NCBI GenBank assembly: GCA_023382595.1
Contig: JAHDWB010000010.1
Location: 1 to 64,000, forward strand
DNA: 64,000 bases
DNA from: Anaerolineales bacterium
GTDB lineage: Bacteria; Chloroflexota; Anaerolineae; Anaerolineales; Villigracilaceae
Reading direction: 5' to 3'
The translations under genes and the position numbers were made by a program. The notes below the pieces were generated by a model, which worked only from the letters and a program-made list of their open reading frames with translations, searched no databases and was not told where the DNA came from. Position 1 is the stretch's first letter. The number at the start of each line of letters is the position of its first letter. Shown here piece after piece: positions 1 to 8,620 of the stretch.

Positions 1-283
1 CCGGCGTATGAATTTGGTTATTAAAATCCCCCCACTTTTTCGACAGTTTCAACGGTTTGCGCCACTGTCCCCGAGCGGAGCGAGTGGGATACCTGCGCTG
101 TGTCTCGACAAGCTCGACAACCAGGGCGGGGGCGGTGAAATACTAAAACTGCATAACCAATTATAAACACGCCCATAGGGTAGGTCAACGGATGAAATAT
201 TCATACTCATACCAACACGGCGGCCATCAGTACCATGATATTCCTCCTATTTGTAGTAGATTGGTTGAAATTTGCCCGAATGG

Positions 284-343
284 TCATCCTATAGTCATCC
301 TATAACCATCCTATATGCTCGCTATATGCTCCCATATGGTTCC
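284..343 (+). repeat. 11-bp-period tandem array, copy 1
   Basis: Three successive 11-mers of the form TCATCCTATAR are followed by GCTCGCTATAT, GCTCCCATAT and GGTTCC. Positions 306-343 are identical over 38 bases to 43780-43817, where the same array has five leading 11-mers. The unit is close to one helical turn and there are no spacers, so this is not a CRISPR array. Confidence 0.85.
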
Positions 344-420
344 GGGCGCAAACCCACACACAAAATCCCGCAAATACCCTTATCCCGCCCCTAAATTTGT
401 CTGGATGACAAGCATTGCGC

Positions 421-519
421 CATCCTGGCTCTAACCGAGTCTCAATCAAGTTCCAACCGAGCACCAGTCATCCTGTACTCATCCTGTACTGTAGCTCCAA
501 TCAAGCTCCAATCGAACCA
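421..519 (+). repeat. degenerate 11-bp-period tract
   Basis: Related 11-mers follow one another in phase, for example AGCTCCAATCA and AGCTCCAATCG, and TCCTGTACTCA and TCCTGTACTGT. The period equals that of the array at 284-343 and some units share the CATCCTRTA core, so this is probably a diverged relative. Confidence 0.6.
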
Positions 520-655
520 TACAAGCGAAACAACCGGGATGGGGAAGAAACAAAACCCTGAGATATAGCGCATAGGCAAACTCAAACCGCTACCAACTAC
601 CAACCACCCACTTCCACCTCTTTCTTCTTTCCTCTTTCCACCACCCGATCATTCC

Positions 656-710
656 GACCAGTCAGACCATTTAGACCACCCAACCACCCGACCATCCGAC
701 CATACAAACC
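656..710 (+). repeat. 9-bp-period GACCA array, copy 1
   Basis: Units of the form GACCANNNA repeat about every 9 bases. A longer version occurs at 43826-43912. In both places it lies downstream of the 11-bp array, in the same orientation. Confidence 0.65.
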
Positions 711-905
711 AACCCCGCAAATACAGTAAAATCACCCTCCACTCACCACCAACTACCAACCGCCCACTTCCACCTCTTTCCTCTTTCTTCTTTCCAACCT
801 TCCAACCTGCAAACTTTCCACTTCCCCGACCACCCGACCATACAAACCGAACCTCGCAAATACAGTAAAATCACCATTCACTCACTACCAACCACCAACT
901 ACCAA
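696..905 (+). repeat. direct repeat of about 70 bp, two copies
   Basis: Segments 696-765 and 834-905 are imperfect copies 138 bp apart. Both begin CCGACCATACAAACC and contain GCAAATACAGTAAAATCACC. A pyrimidine-rich spacer (CCACTTCCACCTCTTTC) also recurs at about 608 and 766. The second copy ends immediately before the start codon at 918. Confidence 0.7.
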
Positions 906-917
906 CTGCCACAACCC

Positions 918-1805
918 ATGCGCCTCAAAGCCGACCTCACCCTCCTGCTCGTCTCCATCATCTGGGGCAGCGCCTTCGTCGCCCAACGCATCGCCGGACA
1001 ACTCGGCAGCGTCTACCAATTCAACGGCGCGCGCTACCTGCTCGCCGCCCTCATCCTCCTCCCCTTCGTCAAACGCATACACCTCGCCTCCATCCCCCGC
1101 CCCCAATACAAATGGATGGCAATCGCCGGCTTCTTCCTCTTCCTGGGCAGTGCCCTTCAACAAGCGGGCTTGGTCTACACCACCGCCGGCAATGCCGGCT
1201 TCATCACCAGCCTCTACGTCGTACTCGTCCCCGTCGCCCTCTTCCTCTTCTGGGGCGAAAGACCGCACTGGCTGTCCATCCTCGCCGTCGTACTGGCGTG
1301 CATTGGCGCATTCCTGCTCTCCACCGGCGGCAGGTTTGAGCTCCGCATCGGCGACGCGCTCGAACTCATCGGCGCCTTGTTCTGGACCTTCCACGTCATC
1401 ATTCTCGGCAAATACGCCTCCAAATTCGAAGCCATGACCTTCTCCCTCGGTCAGCTCATCGTCTGCGGACTGCTCAACCTTGGCGTCGGCGTCATCGTCG
1501 AACCCGCCCTCGCGCTTCATCCCCCGCTCCTGCTTGCCATCGCCTACACCGCCGTATTCTCCCTCGGGCTTTGTTACACCCTCCAGGTCTGGGCGCAAAA
1601 GCACACCCCGCCCGCCGACGCCGCCCTCATCCTCAGCCTTGAATCCGTCTTCGCAGTGCTGGCAGGCTGGCTCCTGCTGAACGAAACGCTGATCGTCATC
1701 CAGATCGTCGGCTGCCTCCTCATCTTCATCGCCGTCATGCTCTCGCAGTTCAAGGAATGGACATCAGGTACAATTGACCGCGACCGCTTGGTTGAGGGGC
1801 GCTAA
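918..1805 (+). CDS. DMT-family EamA transporter
   Basis: A 295-residue inner-membrane protein with about ten hydrophobic helices arranged as two EamA halves, the usual length for drug/metabolite transporters. The N-terminus has the family hallmark of a first helix followed by WGSAFVAQR, and the second half has the glycine/proline-rich helices typical of the repeat. Substrate cannot be told from sequence; relatives export amino acids, metabolites or drugs. The ATG follows the repeat island directly and has no clear Shine-Dalgarno site. A GNAT gene starts 34 bp downstream of the stop. Confidence 0.85.
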   Translation: MRLKADLTLLLVSIIWGSAFVAQRIAGQLGSVYQFNGARYLLAALILLPFVKRIHLASIPRPQYKWMAIAGFFLFLGSALQQAGLVYTTAGNAGFITSLYVVLVPVALFLFWGERPHWLSILAVVLACIGAFLLSTGGRFELRIGDALELIGALFWTFHVIILGKYASKFEAMTFSLGQLIVCGLLNLGVGVIVEPALALHPPLLLAIAYTAVFSLGLCYTLQVWAQKHTPPADAALILSLESVFAVLAGWLLLNETLIVIQIVGCLLIFIAVMLSQFKEWTSGTIDRDRLVEGR

Positions 1806-1839
1806 CCTTCAACGCTCGAACCGGTCAACCTGTGAACCC

Positions 1840-2409
1840 ATGAACCTCGAAGAACTCACCTTCCACACACTCACACCAAAACTCTGGCGCGATTTCGAGA
1901 TCCTCTTCGGCGAACGCGGCGCATGCGGCGGCTGCTGGTGCATGTTCTGGAAACTGCGCGGCAGGGAATTCACCGAACGCAAAGGCGACCGCAACCGGCA
2001 AAGGCAAAAGTCCATTGTGGATGCGAAGATCGTCCCCGGCTTGGTCGCCTACTATGAAGGCTATCCCGTCGGCTGGGTCGCGGTCGAGCCGCGTTCCCAA
2101 TATCCGCGCCTTGCGCACTCGCGCGTCCTCAAGCCGGTGGACGATCAGGAAGTCTGGTCCATCACCTGTCTCTTTGTCGAGCAGAAGCATCGCCGCGCGG
2201 GCGTCGCCGTCGAGTTGATCAAAGCCGCGGTCGCGCACGCAGGCGCGGGCGGAGGGCGAATCGTCGAAGGCTATCCGGTTGAGACCCAAAAGGACCAGCC
2301 GCCTCCGTTCGTCTTCACCGGCACTGCCTCCGCCTTCCGTCAGGCGGGCTTCACCGAAGTGGCGCGCAACTCTCCCACGCGTCCCATCTTCCGTTTCGTG
2401 CTTCGATGA
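1840..2409 (+). CDS. GNAT-family N-acetyltransferase
   Basis: A 189-residue GNAT-fold enzyme that should transfer an acetyl group from acetyl-CoA to an unknown acceptor. The motif A region is visible as VWSITCLFVEQKHRRAGVAVEL, split here as VWSITCLFVEQ then KHRRAGVAVEL, the pyrophosphate-binding loop. The N-terminal half is Cys-rich (ACGGCWCMFW), a pattern seen in a subgroup of uncharacterised GNATs. An upstream TTG at 1774 would add 22 residues overlapping the transporter; the ATG at 1840 fits the family start better. The stop overlaps the next gene by 4 bp, suggesting translational coupling. Confidence 0.75.
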   Translation: MNLEELTFHTLTPKLWRDFEILFGERGACGGCWCMFWKLRGREFTERKGDRNRQRQKSIVDAKIVPGLVAYYEGYPVGWVAVEPRSQYPRLAHSRVLKPVDDQEVWSITCLFVEQKHRRAGVAVELIKAAVAHAGAGGGRIVEGYPVETQKDQPPPFVFTGTASAFRQAGFTEVARNSPTRPIFRFVLR

Positions 2410-3647
2410 ACTTCCAACCGCCCTCCAAATCCCTCACGCCGCGTGACTATCAATTCATCATTGTGGTCGTTGTGCTTCTGCTCGCCCTCTCCGCCGCGCT
2501 GATGTATTTCAACCGTTCGCTCCCGGCGGGCGGCGGCGATTTCCTTGTGCACTGGGCGGGCGCGCGTGCCTACATCTTTGAGCAGATCGACCCGTACAGC
2601 GCCAATGTCCCGGAGCGTGTGCAGGCATTGGTCTATGACCGTCCAGCCCGGGCGGGGGATGAACCCTTCATTCTGGATACGCCCTTCCACCTGCTCCTGC
2701 TTTATTTTCCGCTTGCGCTTCTCCCCGACCCCCAGCTTGCCCGCGCCATCTATACCTTGTTGCTCGAACTTGCTTTGTTCGCGCTCGCTATCTTCAGCCT
2801 GCGCCTCACCGATTGGGAAGCGCCGCGCTACTTTGACGTTCTCTTCTTTATCTTCTGTGTCTTCAATTTTTATACGTATCAGGCTGTGCTTGCAGCCAGC
2901 CCCGTTCTTCTGCTTGGCTTGCTGTACGCAGGCATTCTGCTTGCTCTGCGCGCCGAACGAGACGAGGTCGTCGGCGCGTTGATGGCGGTTTCGATGTATT
3001 ACTGGGAGGTCGGTCTGCCCTTCCTGATCCTTGTGGCGTGGCGCTGTTATAAGGAAGGGCGCATCCGCGTGCTGGCAGGATTCTTCATGCTGTCCTTCGT
3101 TCTGCTGGCAGTTTCCTTCTTTATGTATGCCAACTGGTTCATCCCTTATCTGCGCGCCGGGATGAACAATCTGCGCTCCGACTTCGGCTTCTCCGTCCGC
3201 GCCATCCTGATCGACCTGTTTCCCGCCAATGGCAATCTGCTGGGCTGGGTTCTTATCGGCGCTTTGGTGGTCGCTCTCATCTATGAAGTGAGCGCCGCGC
3301 ACGACGCTGACGACCGCAGGTTCTATTGGGTGGTTTGTCTCGCGCTGGCGGCGGCTCCCTTGCTCGGCTTCCGCACCGAGATGGAACATCTCGCCGTGCT
3401 GGTCATTCCGCTGGCGCTGGTCTTTGCCGTAGTGTATGACCGTTGGCATCGCCGCCGCGCGTTGGTGGTTCTACTCCTGCTCGTTGTCCTTGCCCTGCCG
3501 TGGGTTGGCGTCTACTACGGCTTCCTTTCACAGCAGATCATCTTCCTCTTCCTGCCGCTCTTCACCGTCGTCGGCTTGTACTGGATCCGCTGGTGGGCGC
3601 TTCGCCCGCCGAAGTTATGGGCTGACCTTGCCGCCCAAAAAGCATAA
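2406..3647 (+). CDS. GT87-like polytopic glycosyltransferase (DUF2029 type)
   Basis: A 413-residue integral membrane protein with about ten transmembrane helices. After the first helix comes an extracytoplasmic loop with GGGDFLVHWAGARAY and a following DPYS segment, the pattern of GT87/DUF2029 polyprenyl-phosphate-sugar glycosyltransferases, where an acidic residue after the first helix is catalytic. It probably adds sugars to a cell-surface glycan or lipid. It overlaps the GNAT gene by 4 bp and precedes two more GT-C-like genes, so a surface glycan locus is likely. Acceptor and sugar are unknown. Confidence 0.7.
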   Translation: MNFQPPSKSLTPRDYQFIIVVVVLLLALSAALMYFNRSLPAGGGDFLVHWAGARAYIFEQIDPYSANVPERVQALVYDRPARAGDEPFILDTPFHLLLLYFPLALLPDPQLARAIYTLLLELALFALAIFSLRLTDWEAPRYFDVLFFIFCVFNFYTYQAVLAASPVLLLGLLYAGILLALRAERDEVVGALMAVSMYYWEVGLPFLILVAWRCYKEGRIRVLAGFFMLSFVLLAVSFFMYANWFIPYLRAGMNNLRSDFGFSVRAILIDLFPANGNLLGWVLIGALVVALIYEVSAAHDADDRRFYWVVCLALAAAPLLGFRTEMEHLAVLVIPLALVFAVVYDRWHRRRALVVLLLLVVLALPWVGVYYGFLSQQIIFLFLPLFTVVGLYWIRWWALRPPKLWADLAAQKA

Positions 3648-3653
3648 TCCCTG

Positions 3654-5237
3654 ATGACCCGCAGAACCTACTTCATCCTCTTCCTGTCCGGATTAATTCT
3701 CCCTTCCGTCCTTGCGTTCTTCCAGCCGACGCCGGGCTATCTCGACTCGGCATATTACTTTGGCGGCGGGATTCAGCTTGCCACGGGCAAGGGCTTTACC
3801 GAGCCGTATCTGTGGAACTACCTCGACGGCACGACCTCCCTGCCGCATCCTTCGCACACCTACTGGATGCCGCTCGCTTCCATTGTCTCCGCCCTCGGCA
3901 TGTGGCTTGCAGGACAGACCACCTACGCCGCCGCGCGCATCCCGTTCATCGTCATCGCCGCGCTGGTGGTGCCAGTCACTGCCGCATTGGCGTATGCGTT
4001 TACCCAAAAACGCGACCTTGCCATCCTCTCGTCATTGCTGGCGATCTTCTCCATTTATCACGCTCCCTTCGTCGGTGTGACGGATAACTTCGGTCTCTTC
4101 ATGCTGTTCGGCGGCTTGTATTTCCTCGCTGTCACGAAACTGCTCCAAGACGATTCGCAGACGCGATACTGGTTCATGCTCGGTCTGCTGGCGGGACTGC
4201 TCTCGCTCTCCCGCAGTGACGGTCTGCTCTGGCTGGGGATGACGTTCCTGTTTGCGCTCTATCGCCTGCTTCATCACGCTCCACTGCCCATTGCTCGCGC
4301 ATCGCATCACATTGCATTTCTCATCCGCCGCCTTCTACCCGCCCTGCTCGGCTTCCTGCTCATCATGTCGCCTTGGTATGCGCGCAACTTGTCCACGTTC
4401 GGGACGCTCATGGCTCCGGGCGGCAGCCGCGCGCTCTGGCTCGAGAACTACGACCAGACCTTTATCTATCCGCCCGACCAACTCAGCATGGAGTCCTTCC
4501 TTGCCTACGGCTGGGACAATATCCTCGCCGACCGCGTATGGGCATTGGGTACCAACCTGCAAAGCGGATTTGCCGCGCATGGCGGTATCATTCTATTTCC
4601 ATTTATCGTTGCGGGCATCCTGTATTATGGAAAAGACGAGCGCGTCAGGCTGGCGGTGACGGCATGGTTGTTTCTGTTCTTCGTCATGTCGTTCATCTTT
4701 CCGTTTGCGGGCGCGCGCGGCGCGTTCTTCCATGCCGGTGCGGCGCTCCAGCCGATGTGGTGGGTGCTCGCTCCGCTGGGCTTGGATGCGATCCTGCTGT
4801 CCCTGAGAAAAAGGAACTGGGGCAACGACCAGACCAGATTTTTGTTCCGAAGCGTGCTGGTCATGATCGCGGTCATCCTGACGGTCTACGTCTCCTATTT
4901 GCGGGTCTTTGCGTTGGGCTGGGGCGAAGGCGAAGCGAGGTATCCCGTTGTGGAGCAGTTCCTGATCGAGAATGGCATTGCCGAAGATGATGTAGTCATC
5001 GTCCGCAACGCGCCGGGATATTACATCGCCACGGGGCGCTCTGCCATTTCCATTCCATACGGCGGGGAGGGCGCGATCCTTGCGGCGGCGGGGCAGTTCG
5101 ATGCGCAGTATCTCGTGCTCGAACCGCAGGCGGCGCTTCCGCAGATCAAGAGTTTGATGGACGCGCCCGAAGAGAGTGTTGATTTTATTTTCATCGGTGA
5201 GGTGGATGGCACGCATGTCTTCAAGATCAACAAGTGA
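3654..5237 (+). CDS. GT-C-fold membrane glycosyltransferase (PMT/ArnT-like)
   Basis: A 527-residue polytopic membrane protein. The first helix is followed by GYLDSAYYFGGG, an acidic loop like the catalytic first loop of PMT/ArnT-type GT-C enzymes. The C-terminal 90 residues form a soluble domain (FLIENGIAEDDVVIVRNAPG onward) that probably faces outside. It starts 6 bp after the previous gene and overlaps the next start. Predicted role is sugar transfer from a polyprenyl-phosphate donor at the outer face of the membrane; specificity cannot be inferred. Confidence 0.65.
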   Translation: MTRRTYFILFLSGLILPSVLAFFQPTPGYLDSAYYFGGGIQLATGKGFTEPYLWNYLDGTTSLPHPSHTYWMPLASIVSALGMWLAGQTTYAAARIPFIVIAALVVPVTAALAYAFTQKRDLAILSSLLAIFSIYHAPFVGVTDNFGLFMLFGGLYFLAVTKLLQDDSQTRYWFMLGLLAGLLSLSRSDGLLWLGMTFLFALYRLLHHAPLPIARASHHIAFLIRRLLPALLGFLLIMSPWYARNLSTFGTLMAPGGSRALWLENYDQTFIYPPDQLSMESFLAYGWDNILADRVWALGTNLQSGFAAHGGIILFPFIVAGILYYGKDERVRLAVTAWLFLFFVMSFIFPFAGARGAFFHAGAALQPMWWVLAPLGLDAILLSLRKRNWGNDQTRFLFRSVLVMIAVILTVYVSYLRVFALGWGEGEARYPVVEQFLIENGIAEDDVVIVRNAPGYYIATGRSAISIPYGGEGAILAAAGQFDAQYLVLEPQAALPQIKSLMDAPEESVDFIFIGEVDGTHVFKINK

Positions 5238-6696
5238 TATCTCCCAACGTGACCTGCTCATCATCGCGCTCGCGGTCATCCTGATCGCAGTCATCTACCT
5301 GCTGGCGAGTCAATTCACCTACGCCATCGGCTTCCCGCTCGACGACTCGTGGATCCATCAGACCTATGCGCGCAACCTCGCGCAGAACGGCGAGTGGGCG
5401 TTCCGTCCCGGCATTCCCTCCGCCGGTTCCACTGCGCCGCTCTGGTCTGCCCTGCTTGCCATCGGCTTTCTGCTCCGCCTCTCACCCTACATCTGGACCT
5501 TCGTTCTCGGTATCATCACACTTTTCGCGCTCGCCTTGCTCTCCGAATGGGCGGTGCGCAAACTCGTCGCATCCTATCGTCCGCGCTTTCCGTGGGTTGG
5601 CATCTTCATCGCCTTTGAATGGCATCTCGCCTGGGCGGCGATGTCTGGCATGGAGACTCTGCTGCACGGCTTGATCGTCACTGCCGTTTTGATCCTGTTG
5701 ATGACGGACTCGCCTCGTTACCTCGCCCTGGGCTTGCTGACCGGTCTCTCGATCTGGGTGCGCCCCGACGGCTTGACCCTGCTCGGTCCTGCCTTGATGA
5801 CGATGGTCCTGACCGGCGGCGATTTCCGTGCGCGGTTGAATGCGGTCGTGCGTTATTTCATCGGCTTTGGCATTTTGTTCAGTTTTTATCTGCTCTTCAA
5901 TCTTGCCATCGGCGGGACGCCCATGCCCAACACGTTCTACGCCAAGCAGGCGGAGTATGCCGCCTGGCAGAATTTACCCATCATCGGACGCCTTGGTCAG
6001 ATGTCCCTGCAATTGCTGGTGGGACCCAGTCTCGTACTGGTGCCCGGCGTGATCGGCTGGCTGGTCAGATCCGTTCGGGAGCGGTCATGGGGCAGTCTTG
6101 CGGCGTTCATCTGGTGCTTTGGCTACATGTGGCTGTATGTCTCCCGCCTGCCCGTCTATCAACACGGACGCTATATCATGCCCGCCATGCCCATCTTCTT
6201 TCTGTTCGGTCTGCTGGCATTTGCGCACTTCGATAAAAGCAAGTTGTTCGCCCGCTATCACTGGGTCGCGCAGACGATCTGGCGCGGAAGCATCGCCATG
6301 CTGACGTTCGGCTTTATCATTCTCGGCGCGCGTTCCTACGCATTGGATGTGGCGGTCATCGAAAGTGAAATGGTGGTGACCGCAAAATGGGTGTCTGAGA
6401 ACCTGCCTGAAGATGCAGTCATTGCCGCGCATGACATCGGCGCGCTGGGCTACTTCGATGATCATGAATTGATCGATCTGGCTGGCTTGATCTCGCCGGA
6501 GGTCATTCCCTTTATCCGTGACGAGCCGCAGCTTGCGGTGTTCCTGCATGAGCGCGGCGCTGATTATCTGATCGCTTTCCCCGATTTCTACCCGCTCCTG
6601 ACCGCGGATGTCGAAGCGGTGTTCATATCCGGCAGTGCGATCACACCCTTGTTTGACCAGCCGAATATGGCTGTCTACCCATGGAAACGTCCTTAA
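5215..6696 (+). CDS. GT-C-fold membrane glycosyltransferase
   Basis: A 493-residue membrane protein with about ten helices. LDDSWIHQTYARNLAQNGEW after the first helix is the acidic first-loop motif of GT-C enzymes, and a soluble C-terminal domain follows (MVVTAKWVSENLPEDAVIAA onward). Start sites at 5176 (TTG), 5206 and 5215 are possible. ATG 5215 is preferred because GAGGTG lies ten bases upstream and it overlaps the previous gene by only 23 bp. It is the last of three consecutive glycosyltransferase-like genes. Confidence 0.65.
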   Translation: MSSRSTSDISQRDLLIIALAVILIAVIYLLASQFTYAIGFPLDDSWIHQTYARNLAQNGEWAFRPGIPSAGSTAPLWSALLAIGFLLRLSPYIWTFVLGIITLFALALLSEWAVRKLVASYRPRFPWVGIFIAFEWHLAWAAMSGMETLLHGLIVTAVLILLMTDSPRYLALGLLTGLSIWVRPDGLTLLGPALMTMVLTGGDFRARLNAVVRYFIGFGILFSFYLLFNLAIGGTPMPNTFYAKQAEYAAWQNLPIIGRLGQMSLQLLVGPSLVLVPGVIGWLVRSVRERSWGSLAAFIWCFGYMWLYVSRLPVYQHGRYIMPAMPIFFLFGLLAFAHFDKSKLFARYHWVAQTIWRGSIAMLTFGFIILGARSYALDVAVIESEMVVTAKWVSENLPEDAVIAAHDIGALGYFDDHELIDLAGLISPEVIPFIRDEPQLAVFLHERGADYLIAFPDFYPLLTADVEAVFISGSAITPLFDQPNMAVYPWKRP

Positions 6697-6755
6697 TGGG
6701 TTAAAATAGAAACCACTATGCAACAAATTCCATGCAAAGAGAGAATGGGCTCGGG

Positions 6756-7451
6756 ATGAACCAGATAACCCTTTTGATCGTTGATGATCATCCGCTGTTC
6801 CGGCAGGGCGTTGTGGACGCGTTGTCATTGGAACCTGATATGCGTATCATCGCCCAGTCGGCGACGGGGGACGATGCGCTGGAGTTGATCCGCACCAAGA
6901 AACCGACGGTTGCTGTTCTGGATGTGAACCTGCCTGGCATGAACGGTCAGCAGATCACGCATCAGGTATCGCAGGACAGGCTGGGGACCCGCATCATCCT
7001 GATGACCGGTTACGACGATGTGGAACAAGCCATCCATGCCGCGCTGGCTGGCGCGCACGGTTACTGCTCAAAGGACATCGAGCCGCAATCCCTCTCCCGC
7101 ATCATTCGTGAAGTTGCAGAGGGGAAGTATGTCTTTGCAAATAACGTCTTCACCCGCCGCGAACTGGAACTTTGGGTTGAAGACAGGATGGAAGGCGCGC
7201 GCCGTTCCTACAGCGAACCGGGCACTCCCTTCCACCCGCTCTCCGACCGTGAAATGGAAGTGCTGGCTTGTGTCGTGCGCGGTATGAGCAACAAGGAGAT
7301 CGCCACCCTGCTTGGCATCAGCCACCAGACGGTGAAGAACCACGTCACTGCCATTTTGCGAAAGTTCGGCGTGGAAGACCGCACGCAGGCTGTGGTCTAC
7401 GCCTTGAAGCGCGGATGGGTCACCCTGCGCGATACGAACATCACCTCCTAG
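6756..7451 (+). CDS. NarL/DegU-type response regulator
   Basis: A 231-residue two-domain regulator. The receiver has acidic D10-D11, phospho-acceptor D56 (VLDVNLPG) and the lysine in YCSKD. The C-terminal LuxR-type helix-turn-helix has the family pattern LSDREMEVLACVVRGMSNKEIATLL. Phosphorylation by the adjacent DegS-like kinase should switch DNA binding. ATG 6756 is chosen over 6732 because the receiver begins at once after it. The gene precedes the kinase by 10 bp and the Tad genes by about 1.1 kb, so pilus control is a reasonable inference only. Confidence 0.85.
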   Translation: MNQITLLIVDDHPLFRQGVVDALSLEPDMRIIAQSATGDDALELIRTKKPTVAVLDVNLPGMNGQQITHQVSQDRLGTRIILMTGYDDVEQAIHAALAGAHGYCSKDIEPQSLSRIIREVAEGKYVFANNVFTRRELELWVEDRMEGARRSYSEPGTPFHPLSDREMEVLACVVRGMSNKEIATLLGISHQTVKNHVTAILRKFGVEDRTQAVVYALKRGWVTLRDTNITS

Positions 7452-7461
7452 GAGTATTTTC

Positions 7462-8478
7462 ATGTCGATTAGTGAGACAAGCGGCGAGACGTTCGATTAT
7501 CAAGGCGAATTGGATGAAACCCAGCGCGCCTTGCGCGAAATCACCTTGATGATCGAGCAAAGTCAGGGGGAACTCGCCAAATTGACCCAGCGTAATACCG
7601 CAATTTCGACCCATCTCCAGCAGGTGCAGAAGCAGGATGCCGGGATCGAAGAAATCAAAATGGCGTATGATGCCGCCCTTGATGCGCAGCAACGACTTTT
7701 CGTCATGCGTGGTCAGCTGGAGAAATTGCAGAACGACAAAAGCCACCTTGAAAAATACAAGTCTGTGCTCGAAAATGCAATGGCTGGGGGAGATTCGCCG
7801 GGCTCATCTGCCGCTTCCATGAACTCCAAGAGTCAGATGGCGGGGATCGAGATGATCGTCAATGCGCAGGAGGCGGAGCGCCAGCGGCTCTCCCGCCAGA
7901 TGCATGACGGACCCGCCCAGGCGTTGTCCAATTTTATTCTGCAGACCGAGATCGCCATGCGCCTTCTGGATGTTGACCCGGGGCAGGCGAAGGATGAACT
8001 GGGTAATTTGAAGACCGCCGCGATGGGGACGTTCCAAAAGGTCCGAAACTTTATCTTTGAACTGCGCCCCATGATGCTTGACGATCTTGGATTGGTGCCG
8101 ACCCTGCGAAAATATGCCGATGCGTTCAAGGAACAGACCGGTTTGGATGTGAGCGTGCTGGTCACGGGGACGGAACGCCGTCTGGAACCCTATCTGGAAG
8201 TGATGGTTTTTCGAGCCGTTCAGGAACTGCTTGGAAATGTGGCGCGTCACAGTCAGGCAACCACGGTCAAAGTACAGGCGGATCTTGGGAACGACTTCCT
8301 GCGCATCAGCGTGGATGACAACGGCAAGGGGTTTGACCCGGAGAACTTGAAGGATTCCACGAATTTGGGCTTGAAACTGATTCGCGAACGCGCTGAAATG
8401 CTGGGAGGAAGTTTTGAGATCGACAGTACCGTTGGCTCCGGTGCGCGCATATCTTTTACGGTTCAGGCAAGAAGTTAA
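7462..8478 (+). CDS. DegS-like cytoplasmic sensor histidine kinase
   Basis: A 338-residue kinase without membrane segments. Residues 15-105 are heptad-rich (QGELDETQRALREITLMIEQ), matching the N-terminal coiled-coil signalling region of DegS. The HisKA_3 box has phospho-acceptor H148 in RQMHDGPAQ. The HATPase domain shows the N box (ELLGNVARHS), DDNGKGFD and GLKLIRERAEMLGG. It most likely phosphorylates the regulator encoded 10 bp upstream. A clear GGAG site precedes the ATG. The input signal is unknown and must be cytoplasmic or protein-borne. Confidence 0.85.
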   Translation: MSISETSGETFDYQGELDETQRALREITLMIEQSQGELAKLTQRNTAISTHLQQVQKQDAGIEEIKMAYDAALDAQQRLFVMRGQLEKLQNDKSHLEKYKSVLENAMAGGDSPGSSAASMNSKSQMAGIEMIVNAQEAERQRLSRQMHDGPAQALSNFILQTEIAMRLLDVDPGQAKDELGNLKTAAMGTFQKVRNFIFELRPMMLDDLGLVPTLRKYADAFKEQTGLDVSVLVTGTERRLEPYLEVMVFRAVQELLGNVARHSQATTVKVQADLGNDFLRISVDDNGKGFDPENLKDSTNLGLKLIRERAEMLGGSFEIDSTVGSGARISFTVQARS

Positions 8479-8516
8479 CGCCCCGGCGGTTTACAATATT
8501 GTTAAGGAATTTAAGG

Positions 8517-8548
8517 AGGCTGCCACGGCAGCCTTGTAATATGTTTTT
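8517..8548 (+). terminator. possible terminator after the kinase gene
   Basis: The hairpin AGGCTGCC/GGCAGCCT at 8517-8534 is followed ten bases later by TTTTT (8544-8548). The gap makes it a weak intrinsic terminator; it lies 38 bp past the stop. Confidence 0.4.
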
Positions 8549-8576
8549 GACATTTTTCCTGTATAATGAATATGTT
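8547..8576 (+). promoter_or_regulatory. predicted promoter of the Tad operon
   Basis: TTGACA at 8547-8552 is followed after 18 bp by TATGTT (8571-8576). A second -10-like TATAAT lies at 8562-8567 and TATAAA at 8576-8581. The start codon of cpaB is 45-70 bp downstream with GAGAGGAG as ribosome site. Confidence 0.5.
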
Positions 8577-8620
8577 ATAAAATACCCGAAAAAACTCGTA
8601 CTCGATGAGAGGAGTAGATT

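Larger units (their letters stand above)
1..917. other. gene-free repeat island
   Basis: No credible gene is seen in the first 917 bases. Open frames here lack ribosome sites and consist of low-complexity translations. The stretch is unusually poor in G on the plus strand and made of short imperfect repeats: an 11-bp-period array (284-343), a looser 11-bp periodic tract (421-519), a 9-bp-period GACCA array (656-710), and a direct repeat of about 70 bp (696-765 and 834-905). Near 77-125 lies a fragment resembling other interspersed repeats of this genome (GGATACCTGCGCT also occurs at 44040). Function is unknown. Confidence 0.7.

Noticed and set aside
885-1604. Minus-strand 239-residue frame opposite the DMT transporter
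   Set aside because: Gly/Glu/Asp-rich shadow of the transporter; no family pattern or ribosome site.
2340-3449. Minus-strand 369-residue frame opposite the GT87-like gene
   Set aside because: Antisense shadow of a clear membrane protein; composition is Gln/His/Arg-rich and not protein-like.
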